A DNA stretch of 64,000 nucleotides from Xiphias gladius (Eukaryota > Chordata > Actinopteri > Istiophoriformes > Xiphiidae). This document shows positions 44,841-57,044 of the stretch, one piece after another. The notes beneath the pieces are model-generated. The model had not been told where the DNA came from. It worked only from the letters and a program-made list of their open reading frames with translations, and did not search any database. The translations under genes and the position numbers were made by a program. The stretch spans positions 707,971 to 771,970 of the forward strand of contig NC_053421.1 in NCBI RefSeq assembly GCF_016859285.1, in the 5' to 3' direction. The first letter of the stretch is position 1. The number at the start of each line of letters is the position of its first letter.

Positions 44841-46030
44841 AGTCTCAGACCTTATTTAGCTTGTTTAGGGCTATGGCTTCTTCACAGTCATTGTTAGGAA
44901 AGGCCTAGTGATGCAAATTTCAAAGCTTGTTTAATACTCTGACTCCTCAAACCTTGTCCCAGAGATCAGCAGCCAGGGGCTCATCTAAGCTGCTGCCTGG
45001 CACTCTGAAAATTAGAATAACTAATACCCACAAAGCAGGAGAAGGCCATAAGAAGATAGCAAAACGTTTTCAGGTAGCCATTTCCTCAGTTCATAATGTA
45101 ATTAAGAAATGACAGTTAACAGGAACTGTGGAGGTCAAGTTGAGGTCTGGAAGACCAAGAAAACTTTCATAGAGAACTGCTCATAGGATTACTGAAAAGG
45201 CAAATAAAACCCCAGTTTGACTGCAAAAGATCTTCAAGAAGATTTAGCAGACTCTGGAGTGGTGGTGCACAGTTCTACCTTGCATTAACACCTGCACAAT
45301 TATGACCTTCAAGGAAGAGTTATCAGAAGAAAACCTTTCCTGCATCCTCACACAAAATTCAGCATGAAAATTTTGCAAAGACACATCTCAACAAGCCTGA
45401 TGTATTTTGAAAACAAGCCCTGTGGACTGAGGAAGTTAAAATAGTTAATGAAAAGAACACCTCTCCAACTCGTAAGCAGGTGAGTGGGTCGATCATGCTT
45501 TGGGCTTGTGTTGCAGCCACTGGCGCAGTGAACATTTCAGTGGTAGAGGGAAGATTGGATTAAATTAAATACGAGAAAATTCTGGGAGAAAACATAACTG
45601 TCTGTAAAAAAGCTGAGGATGAAAAGAGGATGGCTTTTATAACAGGATAATGATCCCAAACACACCTCAAAATCCACAATGGACTACTTCAAGAGGTGCA
45701 AGCCGATGCTTTTGCCATGGCCCTCACAGTCCCCTGACTTAAACATCATCAACAATCTGTGGATAGACATCCGAAGAGGAGTGCATGCAAGACGGCCCAG
45801 GAATCTCACAAAACTAGAAGCCTTTTGCAAGGAAGAATGGGCGAAAATTCCCCAAACAAGAACTGAAAGACTCTAAGCTGGCTACAAAAAGCGTTTACAG
45901 GCTGTAATATTTGCCGAAGGGGGTGTTACTAATCACTGACCATGCAGGGTGCCCAAACTTTTGTTTTTTTGAAACTGTTAAAGGTGGAAATAAAGTAATC
46001 TTGCTTAAAATATTAAAGAAATGTGTCATC
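44838..46030 (+). mobile_element. Tc1-like transposon lacking its left end, inactive
   Basis: Same family as 20919-22278. Readable: AGEGHKKIAKRFQVAISSV, WTEEVKI (first catalytic Asp is Glu), LWACVAATGAVNISVVEG-like, then a stop-broken QDNDPKHTSKST and SPDLNIINNLW (catalytic Glu is Asn). The right end 'cagggtgcccaaacttttgt' is present at 45946-45965. The left terminal repeat is missing. Confidence 0.82.
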
Positions 46031-46780
46031 TTTAACTTCATGCCTACTCAAAATACTCAAATGCTCTATTTGCACTGACTAAACACAACATCTATCCAGT
46101 TGTAGTGGGCAGACATGAAGAACAAGCTAGCATAGCCAACAATAGCTTTTCAGCATTTAAATCGTCCTGGAAAATAAGCAGATGTCCTCTTATTTTACTG
46201 TTCCAGTCTGCTCTTACTAAACCAGTAAGTGTATCGACCAAAAATGAAATCTGCAATCATTTCATATGTCTGTTGGTTCTTTCTCTAATTACACATAATA
46301 CAATTTCCTCCTAAAAATGAATGCAATTCTAAGGTTTTGTACAAAAATGATTCATTTTTATTTTGAGAGATTTATTGTAAAAACAAAAAAAAATTCTGGC
46401 CATACGAATTAATTTCATTAGTTAATTGCATTTAATTTGTATTATACAATAATTTGTATTATTTACATAAATAAGCGATACCTCAATTTTAAAACACTCC
46501 ATTAGAAGTACAGTTTTTGCAAGAGTAAAATATACTTTAAGTACTCATCCTTTTGTCAATATAGCTCATAGAAATAGAGCTAATTTGAACTATATCTTTT
46601 CATCTTGGGTTGGTAAGTGTTTAACAATTTATCATATTGTGACCGTAGCTGTTAAATAAATGTAGTATAGTAAAAAGTACAATATTTCCCAACTCAATTC
46701 ACCAGTAAACGTGAGTCAACTTAAAAAAACAACAACAAAAAAACAGTAAAGCAAGTGTGTATGGTTTGTAGCCCAACAGA
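46031..46780. other. Intergenic between gprc6a and kpna5, nothing recognised
   Basis: AT-rich, no domain-bearing frame. Confidence 0.4.
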
Positions 46781-46784
46781 TCAA

Positions 46785-47304
46785 TTTATTAATTCTTGTT
46801 ACACAATGTAAGTGTGCATCCCCACACAGAGGGGCCAGGCATCATTACACACAGCCTGAGCTAGCTTCACTTTCAGATCTCTTTGATCCAGTCAGTGTTA
46901 GGAACCACAGACTGTGGCTGCATACAGTAATTCCCTCCTGTACATTTCTAGTGAGAGCCACAACAACACAGCAAATTAATTCCCAAAGAGGAGAAAACAA
47001 AAACACTACAAAAACCTAAAAAATGATATACAATTGTACAAACCAGAATTATTAGAAAACTATACACAATTAAATGTGCTTGATGTAATTTCTCCATTAC
47101 AAATATTTTCCATTTCACATAAATATAGATTAATTTCCTGTTTGGTTGTCCACCAATTAATGTTGCTGTACTCAAATTTGTATGTATCGAAAAACTGTCA
47201 AATCATGGTTCAGGGGTGGAGCCAAAAGTAGGAACAAAAACAAAAAACATTGTGCTTTGATCTTAAGACTTCAACCACAAAATGAGAACATGGAGAGGGG
47301 AGAG

Positions 47305-47335
<31 letters not shown>

Positions 47336-48702
47336 AAAAGGTTCAGGGGAGACAAATTGCAAGGATGCATAAAGAGGAAGCAGTGATGGACTTGATATAC
47401 TACAACTGCATATCAGCCAGGAAACATAATTGCATATCACACCTTCCTGCAGCCAATTACATACTTTTCACTTTCTTACATGTATATATAATATACAAGA
47501 CCTCCCAAGTCTAATCCCATCACCTCAAGGAAATGATTGCATGCAGAAAAAATAATTTAAGGTATATCATTTTGATAGTTCAGAGTGACAAACTAGAAAA
47601 CAGAACAAAGATCTCATTTAACTAGCAAGATTGTTGCACACACTGCACCCTGTAACATAGACAGCACCCATCCTGCTCTGATACTGCTTTCTGAAAAAAA
47701 AAAAAAAACATTTAAAATAAGCAGCAAAGACACTATTGAACAGCCAACACTATTACAGATTTAAAACTAACTTTGGCCAGTAGGCCAGTTACATAATCCA
47801 GGAAGCAGTTGCCCTCTGTCAGAGCTGGAGAAGAGAAAGAGTAGCTTCTCCACAGCTCTCAGAAGACAAATAAATAAAAGACCTCGAGTCTCAAGGTGCT
47901 TGTCAAGTCCTGCTAAAAAGGACAGGAGAGGAGAAAAACCCAGAGAGCAAATGCAGCTGCTTCAGACTTGGCAACAGCAGGACGTAAAGTAGTACTGTAT
48001 GTACATCCACTACCTGCCAGACAGACTGCTGACAGGTCAGCCACTACACCCAAATCTCAATACCAAGGTTTTTATTCAAGATTGGATTTTAGCCATAATT
48101 TAAAAAAAATAAAATTTAAAATTAAAAAAAAAAAAAAAAAAAAGGGGGGGGGGTCAGTCTGATGCTCAGTTTATTTAGGGATTTTCTTTCCCTCTTTCCT
48201 CTTTCGGCTTCTTTATTTCTGATGACTGAAGAGGTAGTTTCACATTCAAAAAGGGATATGGGTGTTGATTTGGAGACACTAGTTTCTAATTGTAACATAA
48301 ATATTATTAACTTCATTTAGAACGATAAAAAAAATATCACAGGAAGTCAAAGGAACATCATACTGTAGCAATAAGGAAAAAAAGAGAATTCTTCGTTAAC
48401 ATGGCATAGACATCTCATCAGTGGGATGGAAATCAGCAAAGCTGAGCTCTCCATTCAGGATACCACAGTCTTAAACAGTATTAAGGAGCCAAATGAGCTC
48501 TCACTTTCCATCTCAATTTTCACAAATCTCTTTGTCTCTCCAGAGTATGTGTTGTGTTGTGAAGGCATATTAGAGGTGGAGGTGTGGGGAGGAGCTGGTG
48601 GAGCTGGCCCAGCAGAGACTAGGTGAGGTCCCCGGAGAATTGGCAGGCCAGCAGGCCGAGGCTCAGAGACCAGGAAGAAGGGGCTGTGGAGGTGAGGTGG
48701 GG
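46785..48702 (-). other. kpna5: kpna5 3' UTR (predicted)
   Basis: This runs from the stop codon at 48703 to a minus-strand AATAAA at 46790-46785; a nearer AATAAA lies at 48175-48170. It holds two long homopolymer runs (about 47305-47332 and 48124-48143 on the plus strand) that would be poly(U) in the transcript. Which signal is used is unknown. Confidence 0.4.
48124..48152. repeat. A-run joined to G-run next to kpna5
   Basis: About 20 A then 9 G on the plus strand. On the kpna5 strand this is C9 then T20, starting about 18 bases after an AATAAA. Confidence 0.85.
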
Positions 48703-51700
48703 TTAAAGCTGGAAACCCTCCATGGGTCCTTCTTGTTGCTGGAAGACAAACTGGCCTTGACTCTGGTCAATTTGTGGAGCCAGGCTGGCGTCCTCCTCCT
48801 CCACGCCGAAGTAGTGTTCAATCAGGTCGAAAGCCTTCTGGTAGATCTCCTGGTTCTCGTGGCTCTGCAGGAACTCGATCTTGTCCAGGCCTGCAGGGGA
48901 GCACGCACACATACACAGTTCATTCTATTCAATTATTTTCAATTTCAATTCAGTATACTTTATTTGCATGAATGTCAGGTGAATGATATTACCAAAGCGT
49001 CAAGGATAATACAATTCAAGATCAGTTCATGGCTTTGTAGTGCCTTAAATCTCATAGTGTCTTGTCTATTTCTGTGCTACACTTCTATACTACTACACCA
49101 CACCAGTTTGAAATACTGTACTTCTCTGATAAGCCATTTCCTGCATTGCAGTAGGGCTGCCATGATTAGTTGCCGTAATCAATGACATTGACATCAATAT
49201 CTTAAACTGACGCATCTTTTTAAAAAATTTTTCTAAAAATGCTTCAATTCATTATAACATGTTTTTCTTAAACATCACTACGTTTTTGACTCCAGTCATT
49301 GGTCAGCTCCAGTCAGCGCTACAGTTTTAGAAAATGATGGTCCGCCTTGTTTCAGTATAAAAGTTTCTAAAGACCCAAGGCCTCGAAAGTAGTATTTCAG
49401 ATTATCACAAAACAAAAAGGTGGTTTGTACACTATGCAAAGTTTCGATGGCATACCACAGCAGCAGTTGCGCTATGCTTGAGCACCTGAAGAGATAACAC
49501 AGGCGTGCTAATTTTCCTTCTGACACCGCAAGTGTCAGAAGGAAAATTAATCATTTGGATAAATCAATTTATCGGTAAAATAGTCTGTAGATTAATCAAT
49601 GCAGAAGTAGTTGTTAGTGGCAGGCCTATATTGCACTGACACTTTGTTCATTTTAACACAGTATTTTCTTCAGGCAAAGTTCTCACTTAGCTGTCTGAGG
49701 TAACAACAACAAGCAGAATTAAAAGGCCAATGAAGCAAAACATGCACAGGTAGTGATTCTTTTTTTTCAAACTGAGAATTTGTTTGTTACATGACCTGAA
49801 ATGTAACCATCCATTACAAGGAAGGAAGTGCTATTAAATATTTCTAACGGTAAATTAGTTAGTTAAGTGAAGTGGATAGAGAAAGCCAGGTTGAATGAAA
49901 AAACTTTCACCATTGTGTAGGAAGCTTAATTTTATGTGATAAGAATGTAGGTGGTGACACTGGCTCACAAATACACTGAGACATCTCAGAGCTGTGTGTA
50001 GTTTCCACAGCGATTTGTCTATTTAGCTATTTGGAGGGTCAGGATGACTTTAAATGAAACTACTGCTGACAAGGTGAAAGCGATTACAAATAATTTTGGA
50101 CTGGAAGAGCCTGATTCAAAGGTCAGACCTCTTTAATAATGTGCTTCTTTATTAGTTTACTTCGTCTTTTGCAGTTTATGCTATATTAATAATCCAAGTG
50201 GGAGTAGAACTAAACCTCAGATATGTATGTGCACATGGTGCTTGTGAGCTTTTTAGAAGAAGAAAAAAGAAAAGAAAAAAAAAAAAAAAAAAACACTTTT
50301 CTTGGTTCTGTCTGAATGTTTTGTATTGTAAGGAATGTGTGTGTATTATGTGTCACACATACTTTATCAGTTACTAGATTATTTCATTGGTGCATGTACC
50401 AGAAACAAGATAAGTGTATTATAACAAGAAAACTATTCAATGAGAGGCTGATCAGAGTAAAAAACCTGAATGTAACTGGACAGAATGTTGGCTCACTGAA
50501 TGTAGCAGCAAAGAAAAAATGAAATTCCTGTCCCATCTGTCTAAGAAGCCAATGGTGTGAGTAATGTATTTTGTCCAGTTCTGGCATTTTAGCCATGATG
50601 TGCTGCAGAACTATACCGTAAGCTTCCTCAATAAGAGCACAGTACGGGTTGATGCCTGTTCCGTTCTGTTTGGCTTCTTGCTCTCCCAATCTAAGGATGT
50701 TCTCCAGACCGTTCAGAGACACCTGCACGATCTTAGAGTCCATCACTGTTAGAAGGTCACACATGGGTTTGATAGCATTCAGAGACACCAGATACCTGTT
50801 CACAAAAGGAGAATTGTTAATCAAATAAACCATTTCAATTTCTATTCAATTTAGTTTCATTAACTTGGCTATTGATAGTTTTGTTTATTGTTTTTTTAAT
50901 TGCTCATTTTATTGTATTATTGATTTTTTTTTTTTAAACTTTCAAACTGTAAATACAAGCCTGTTTAATTTTAGATCATTACCAACAGGCAGATCTAACC
51001 AAATCAGTTGATCAATTCTGGAATACTGATTTATATTTTTTATTCAATGCACTGAATGTGTGGGAGTTGGAAAAAATGTGTACTGCATTCCTATAATTCC
51101 CGGTTACGCTCCCTGTTATCCAGGGAGAAATCTCAAATTCTCAGTGTTCCTCTGCCTTTGGTGCATCATTGAGAACCAGAGTGTGAAAGTCTTGTAAAAA
51201 CCTTATCTGTGCAGGAGTGCCCCCAGAGGTGGCGTTAGTAATGGCCCATGCTGCCTCCTTCCTTGTGCGGAACTCAGCCTTCTGAAGGATCTCAATCAGT
51301 ACTGGGAAGATGTTGGCATCAATCACATTCTGACAAGAGAAGAAACGTTGTCAGCTGCACTGAACAGCAGCCCTTCTTCAGAGATGAAACACTAAACACA
51401 GGTGAGGCAGCCTTTACCTGAATCTGAGCTCTGTTTCCTGCTGTGATGTTCGACACAGTCCAGCACGCCTCCTTCTTTATGGACTCCTTGGGACTGCTGA
51501 GGAGGTGGAGTAAACATGGCAGAGCTGAGCAGTTCAAGATTACCTAAGATGAATAACATGCAAACAGATATCAGAGGGCAAAATTTATATTAAATACTGT
51601 ATTTGATCCCTTTAAATCCGTTTAAAAATTAAGTGAGGGAAACTGTGAGTAACTGAGCCTCTACCTGAGTCTGGATGTCATCTCCCGTTACAATGTTGCC

Positions 51701-54700
51701 AACCGCACGTAAAGCAGGAGAAACAACCTTATAGTCACTGTGCCTATAAAAAAATTCACAGTGCACAATGTTGAGATTAGAGTGTTGTTCTAAAATTCAG
51801 TTTTAGAGTTTTCACACTAAAACAAAACTGAAAATATTAAATTAAAAATGATCAGTTTTTCCAACAACGAACATCTTTACACTCTGCATGAATCTGCTAA
51901 AAACATGTGCATACATTAATTCAGGTTAGGGCTTTCTACTGACAAGAAGAACAGTAGAAAGGAACACTCCAGTATATTTTAACCTGACATATTTCCCATA
52001 AATGTGGCCATTGTGGCTCTATGGGTGGTACTACCTTCGTACTCGCCTGGCCCATTGTAGAGATTTTCGGAAACAAGGAGTGGTGCAGAACAATGTGTAT
52101 CAGAGCAGGCAACCTGAACCTTCTACAGCTTTTACAAATTAATATTTTTCACATGAATCATTTCAAACATTTGTTTGAGTCTGAACCCAAACAGAAAGTA
52201 GCCATATGGAACTGCCGTTATGGCTGACTGCGCTGGGATCACAGGCGAGTACAAAGTTTTGTTATAAAAGCCTTTGCGGACTTTCACTGCTTGCCCTGAT
52301 ATACACTGTTTTACGTGAGTCCCTGTTTCCCTGAATCTCCACGAAGGATGATCAATAAAGCCAAAAAGGCCACAGTTAAACGCACAGTATGTAATTTCTG
52401 CTTCGAGGGGTCTCTCAATCGAAACAATCACAAAAGACTGAGTTTGGTGACTTCATGAAGTAGCGTGGGATCATGGGAGTTGGTGTCTTCACCACCATTG
52501 CCATCCTTAGACAGCTTCTCCTGGTTAAGGTTCCTTCAGTGTCAGTCGTTCAGGAGGTTTTTACAGTCAGCTGAATTATTCACAGATGTCTCCTCCTCTC
52601 CAAAACAAGTGGCCCCAGTGACTAAATTTGGTAAAAACACTGACTACACATTTAAAAAAAAAAAAAAGTCAGTGTTTCTCTGACACTGTTCATAAGGCAC
52701 AGGAATTCTCGGAGGGGCAGTTGTCTGAGAGCTGAGCTGCCACTGTCATTTGTTCAGCTTGGTTCTCTGATAACTTGTCAGATGACTAAAATCCTTCATT
52801 CAGTTAAATTATATAGTTATAAACGACGAAGATCTTTTTTGTTTTTCAGTATAAATATGATAATACATTCTGGAGTGTCCCAAGAGAATAATGGACTCCA
52901 TAATTTTATTGTAACAGGACACCTGGTCATGCATTGTCACATACATGTCAGCTTGATATTTTGACAATTCAACTTGGCCTGCTCTTCCTCTAGTAAATCA
53001 AGAACTAACTACTCTCCTATAATGTGGACCTGTCAGTATCTTACATGAGCAGCTCCACCAATCTGCGACAGACCCCAGAGTCAATGACCGTCTGGATCTT
53101 TTCATTTGGACCATCAGAAAGGTAGGACAGAGCCCAGCAAGCATCAGCCAGCACATCTGGATCACTACTGAACAGAAGTCTGGACAGCACACTGAGACAA
53201 GGAGACACCTGACAAACACCAGAGACAAGGACATAAAAAAAAAAAAAGGGGTCCAGTTTAATACCAGAGCTTGTACAAAAATTAATTCTGAGAGCAGAAA
53301 TAAGGCCTTATTCCAGTTTAGTCATGACAACTGGACTCACCCTGGCAAAATCTGGTGGCGGGTTCTTCCCTCGGCATAGGTTTGACAGAGCCCACACTGC
53401 ATTCCGGGTTGTTGTGAGACGATTGGATTTAGCGAGTAGCCTGGACATGACAACAAGGGATCCAGTTGTTGTAATGTATATAATGTACTATTTGAAACAT
53501 TCAGACAGACAGAGGAAGGACACTTACTGCTGTAGAGACGGCAAGATGCCACAGTTGAGCACATAGTCTCTGCACTCAGCATTATCTCCTGCAATGTTCC
53601 CCAACGCCCACACAGCCTGAAACACAACACACAGTCACTTAGTGGTTGTGATATCAAAGTCTATCAGTCTATTCCACTACTGGAACTTAGTAACCCATAG
53701 CATAGTGTATCCATTGTCATAGGTTCCTCTTTTTGTTTCCACTGAACCCCCCCACTTCGGGGGCAAGTCCCCGAACCTAAATTTCAGCACTGCTCAGGAG
53801 GTGATATTAAATCAAAGTTCCAGGTACTCTCAAGGGAAAGAAAGGCAGCAGCTTTTTTGTAACACCACAAACAAGGCAATTAATAATGCAGGACATGTGT
53901 TTTAAAAAAGCACAGCAAGGAAGGTTCATTATACAGGTGAGTATTGGAAAAGAACTAATGCTGTAATATTACATATTTTCTGCAAATCTAATCAGAAACT
54001 GTTTCTGGATAAAAGAACCAGACATTCCTGTCTGTCTGTTTCCAATTGTCAAATCAGCAAATTCAACTATTCAATAAATTATGAGTCATCTTCATCACAC
54101 TGATGCAAAAACCTGACAAAAGTCCAATAATACCTAATATGACAAATCAATCCTGGTTACTGATTTGAAACATGGTGTAATACCACCAGAAATATTAAAT
54201 AAATGTACATCCTTTCATGGTATATATCGCTGTATTATCCATCTCTTAGTGGTTGCTTTTGTCCAATCAGCTGTAGAAAGGCTTTCTTTTAGTTTCTGAA
54301 TGAAGGAGAGAACTATCAGCCATCTATTGCACAGCCTACTTGATATTTGTCACTGTAAAACAGTAATCTTGCATTTTGAGGCAAGAGCTTCAACACTGCA
54401 TGTAGAGAGCATCTGTTTTAACAAAGACACATTTAAAATGTTTTATGGTTTAACACTTTTGCCCATGTTTAATATGTTATCTTGTAGCCTCACACCTGTT
54501 CCTGGACATCCTCGTACTCAGAGTTCAGCAGCTCAATGAAAATGGGAACAGCTCCTGTTTCAATGACCACCTTGGTGTGCAGGAAGGTACCAGAAGCGAT
54601 GTTGGTTAGTGCCCACGCTGCCTCAAACTGTACGAAACACACACATAATACACACATGGCACTTCAATCAATCCACAGTCTGAAATGACCACCCAGCAAG

Positions 54701-57039
54701 TTAAAAACATGACAGTTGTTCCTGGGCAAGTACAAATGGATAAACCAATATAAAAAATATTATCCTCTATACTGCTTAATCGACATTTCATATATATTAA
54801 ACACATTCACTACTCTGACTGATAGAAGCTCTTGTGGATAGGAACATTTGAGATGTACCATGTCTCTGAGAGCCAGAAATTGAATTCTGGATACTGCTCA
54901 CATCCCATGGTGAACACAAAATGTGTTTTCAGTAACACATCTATTAGAAAACCATAGTTTTTTATCTGACAGTGAAACCATTCAGGCTTCACCATCAGAT
55001 AAATCAGTAAAAAGATGTCTGATATGTCATGCTGATCATAGCTTCATGCACACAGGCCGTGTGCGGTGCTGTGGAGCTCTTACCTGCAGCGTGCAGTTTT
55101 CACTCCTCTTCAGGAACTCCACAAAACGATTCACAACACCAGGAGTGGAAATGACCTCATCTATGGGTGGGTTTGGTTCTGTGCAGAGGAAAAAAATCAG
55201 ATCTCATCTCTTATTGAATGTAACCTGATTCAAAAAATGAAAGAGATTTAAAAGAAGGCAGTGGTTCTGATCAACTAATGTGCATGGAGAGATTATAGGC
55301 CTGTATAACTTGTTGTTCAACATAAAGTGTACTTGGATATAAAGCTAACTTGTAATATGACACTAACACAAACCATTAGAGAGTTAAGTGATTCTACTTG
55401 ACTCTACTGCTCAGGCAGGTGAAACCTTACTGAACAGTATCTAGTTGATCGCCCAAATTTGTGTATTTTTCAAAAATATCAAGACTCTCTTTTTTGTATC
55501 TTGTATCTTTTAATTACTTAAACTTAAATAGTTGCATCTTCGGTGGTTGCGACTGATGCATTTCAGCATTATCATCATCATTTTTCAACCAGTCTGTTCA
55601 CTTATGATGTTACTAATGCATCCGAAAGCTGGCGCTTTATTCATTCAGTTTAATCTCTGTTGTATTAATCAATAAAGGAGTGGTAAAAAAAGATACTTAA
55701 ATAAAGCCATGAGAGATTATTACTTGAAATTCAGATCAAATAATTTATATAAATATTAGGATTCCCAGGATGCAACACAAACCTTTGGAGAGTAATTTCC
55801 TGAATTTCTGTGTAGCAATTAGCTGCTGGTCTGGGTCTTCTGAAAAAATCATCTGAACCATTTCTGGAGTTATTACCCCATCCTGCACAAAAATCAACAT
55901 TAGATATCATTAGAACGATGTTCAAATCAGTTTGTAGCCAAGCACAATAATAAAAACAAATGAGCTTAGTCAGATAAGGTTGATATTGGGGCCTCAACTA
56001 TGAATACATTCAAGGAAGGAACACAACATTAAACTCAACTCAACATAAAACACTTACACCTGCAACAGGTACTGTGGAGCTGATGTCTGGATCCTGGATT
56101 GGACATTCCAGCATTGAATCATCTTTTGAAGGTACACATACATTTCTCCTCTTAAACAGCTGTGGGCACAGAGTCAAGGTCACATGATTAACCTGGTGTT
56201 TATATTTTATCACCTTGGCTTGATGAACAGATGGTGAAACTATTAATTAATTTATTATTTTGTACAGAGACAAAATTACAAAAATTGTGTCACTTTCCAA
56301 TAACTTATGGACCTAACTGTAGATCAGATGGTGTGGTGATTAACAAGTACACTCTCAGCCAGCCACATCACTGGTCTAATCGGTCTGAAAAAGCTGTGCC
56401 AATCACAGTGAAGCATGACAATAACCAATCAACAGTTGGAGAAATTACTATTTCAGGAAATCATACTGTCTGGATGGAGCAGAGTGGCACCACAAATCTG
56501 TAGCCAAAAGCAGATGGTGTAGGGTTTTTTTTTTGTGTTTTTTTTAAAGAAGTAAGTAGTATTTATATCTGTTTAATACCTAAAACAGTTATTTTTGTTA
56601 AACCCCTTGGATTAAAGATGAATATCTACAATTCAATCACATCTTGATGGTTTTGTTTCAAATCCACTGTGGTAGTGTACAGAGGCAAAATTATGAAAAT
56701 TGTGTCAGTGTCCAAATACTTATGGCAATACTATATATTCCACCTCAGCCAGCCCTTTTGCACTTTGCATTGCTGCATAAACATAAACCAAAATGACAGG
56801 TGCACCCAAGACCTACCACTTTGCATTTGCAGTTGCACTTATGCAATTAAAATAGAGCCCTAATGTAAAAAGGGTTTTAAACAAGTGGTTCAAGGTGAAA
56901 GAGTGTTTACCTGCTCCTCTCTTTTCTGTTTGCGTAGCTGGATTCCTTCCTCCTCTCTTCTTCGACGCATCTCCTGAGGATTCAAAGCTTTGTTCTTATA
57001 GCTCTTCATCCTGTAGCTGTCTTTCCCTGGACTCGCCAT
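48703..57039 (-). CDS. kpna5: KPNA5, importin subunit alpha-6
   Basis: Coding exons (minus strand): 57039-56911, 56159-56058, 55882-55783, 55178-55084, 54627-54496, 53616-53528, 53440-53341, 53208-53045, 51743-51665, 51543-51418, 51329-51202, 50795-50617, 48890-48703; 536 residues. Seen: an importin-beta-binding segment ([19 protein letters not shown] then LFKRRN, about residues 25-50), and armadillo repeats carrying the W..N pairs that hold nuclear localisation signals ([66 protein letters not shown]), ending PMEGFQL. The [18 protein letters not shown] linker favours KPNA5 over KPNA1/KPNA6. Role: cytosolic adaptor that carries cargo to importin-beta. The start ATG (57039-57037, acaATGG) lies five bases after a splice acceptor, so a non-coding first exon lies upstream. 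The donor after 51202 (AAG|GTTTTT) is weak. The gene converges on gprc6a. Confidence 0.96.
49149..49635 (+). mobile_element. hAT remnant with BED zinc-finger trace in a kpna5 intron
   Basis: The ends 'agtagggctgccatgatta' and, inverted, 'ataggcctgccactaac' match fish hAT termini. Inside, around 49410-49500, a decayed BED-type finger can be traced ([20 protein letters not shown], read across frames). A 16-base hairpin (ttttccttctgacacc / gtgtcagaaggaaaa) lies at 49510-49546. No intact transposase. Confidence 0.55.
56265..56735. mobile_element. Two Tc1-like end fragments in a kpna5 intron
   Basis: Both 56258-56322 and about 56580-56735 carry the end of the family at 12115-13507: 'gtacagaggcaaaattatg', 'tgtgtcagtgtccaaatact', and in the first 'ttatggacctaactgta'. 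About 250 bases of unrelated sequence separate them. Confidence 0.6.
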
Positions 57040-57044
57040 TGTGT

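Noticed and set aside
48598..49185. Plus-strand open frame of 195 codons
   Set aside because: It is antisense to the last coding exon of kpna5 and runs on into intron and hAT sequence; no domain.
49510..49546. Hairpin as a microRNA precursor
   Set aside because: The stem is only 16 pairs and it lies inside a hAT remnant; no longer fold was seen.
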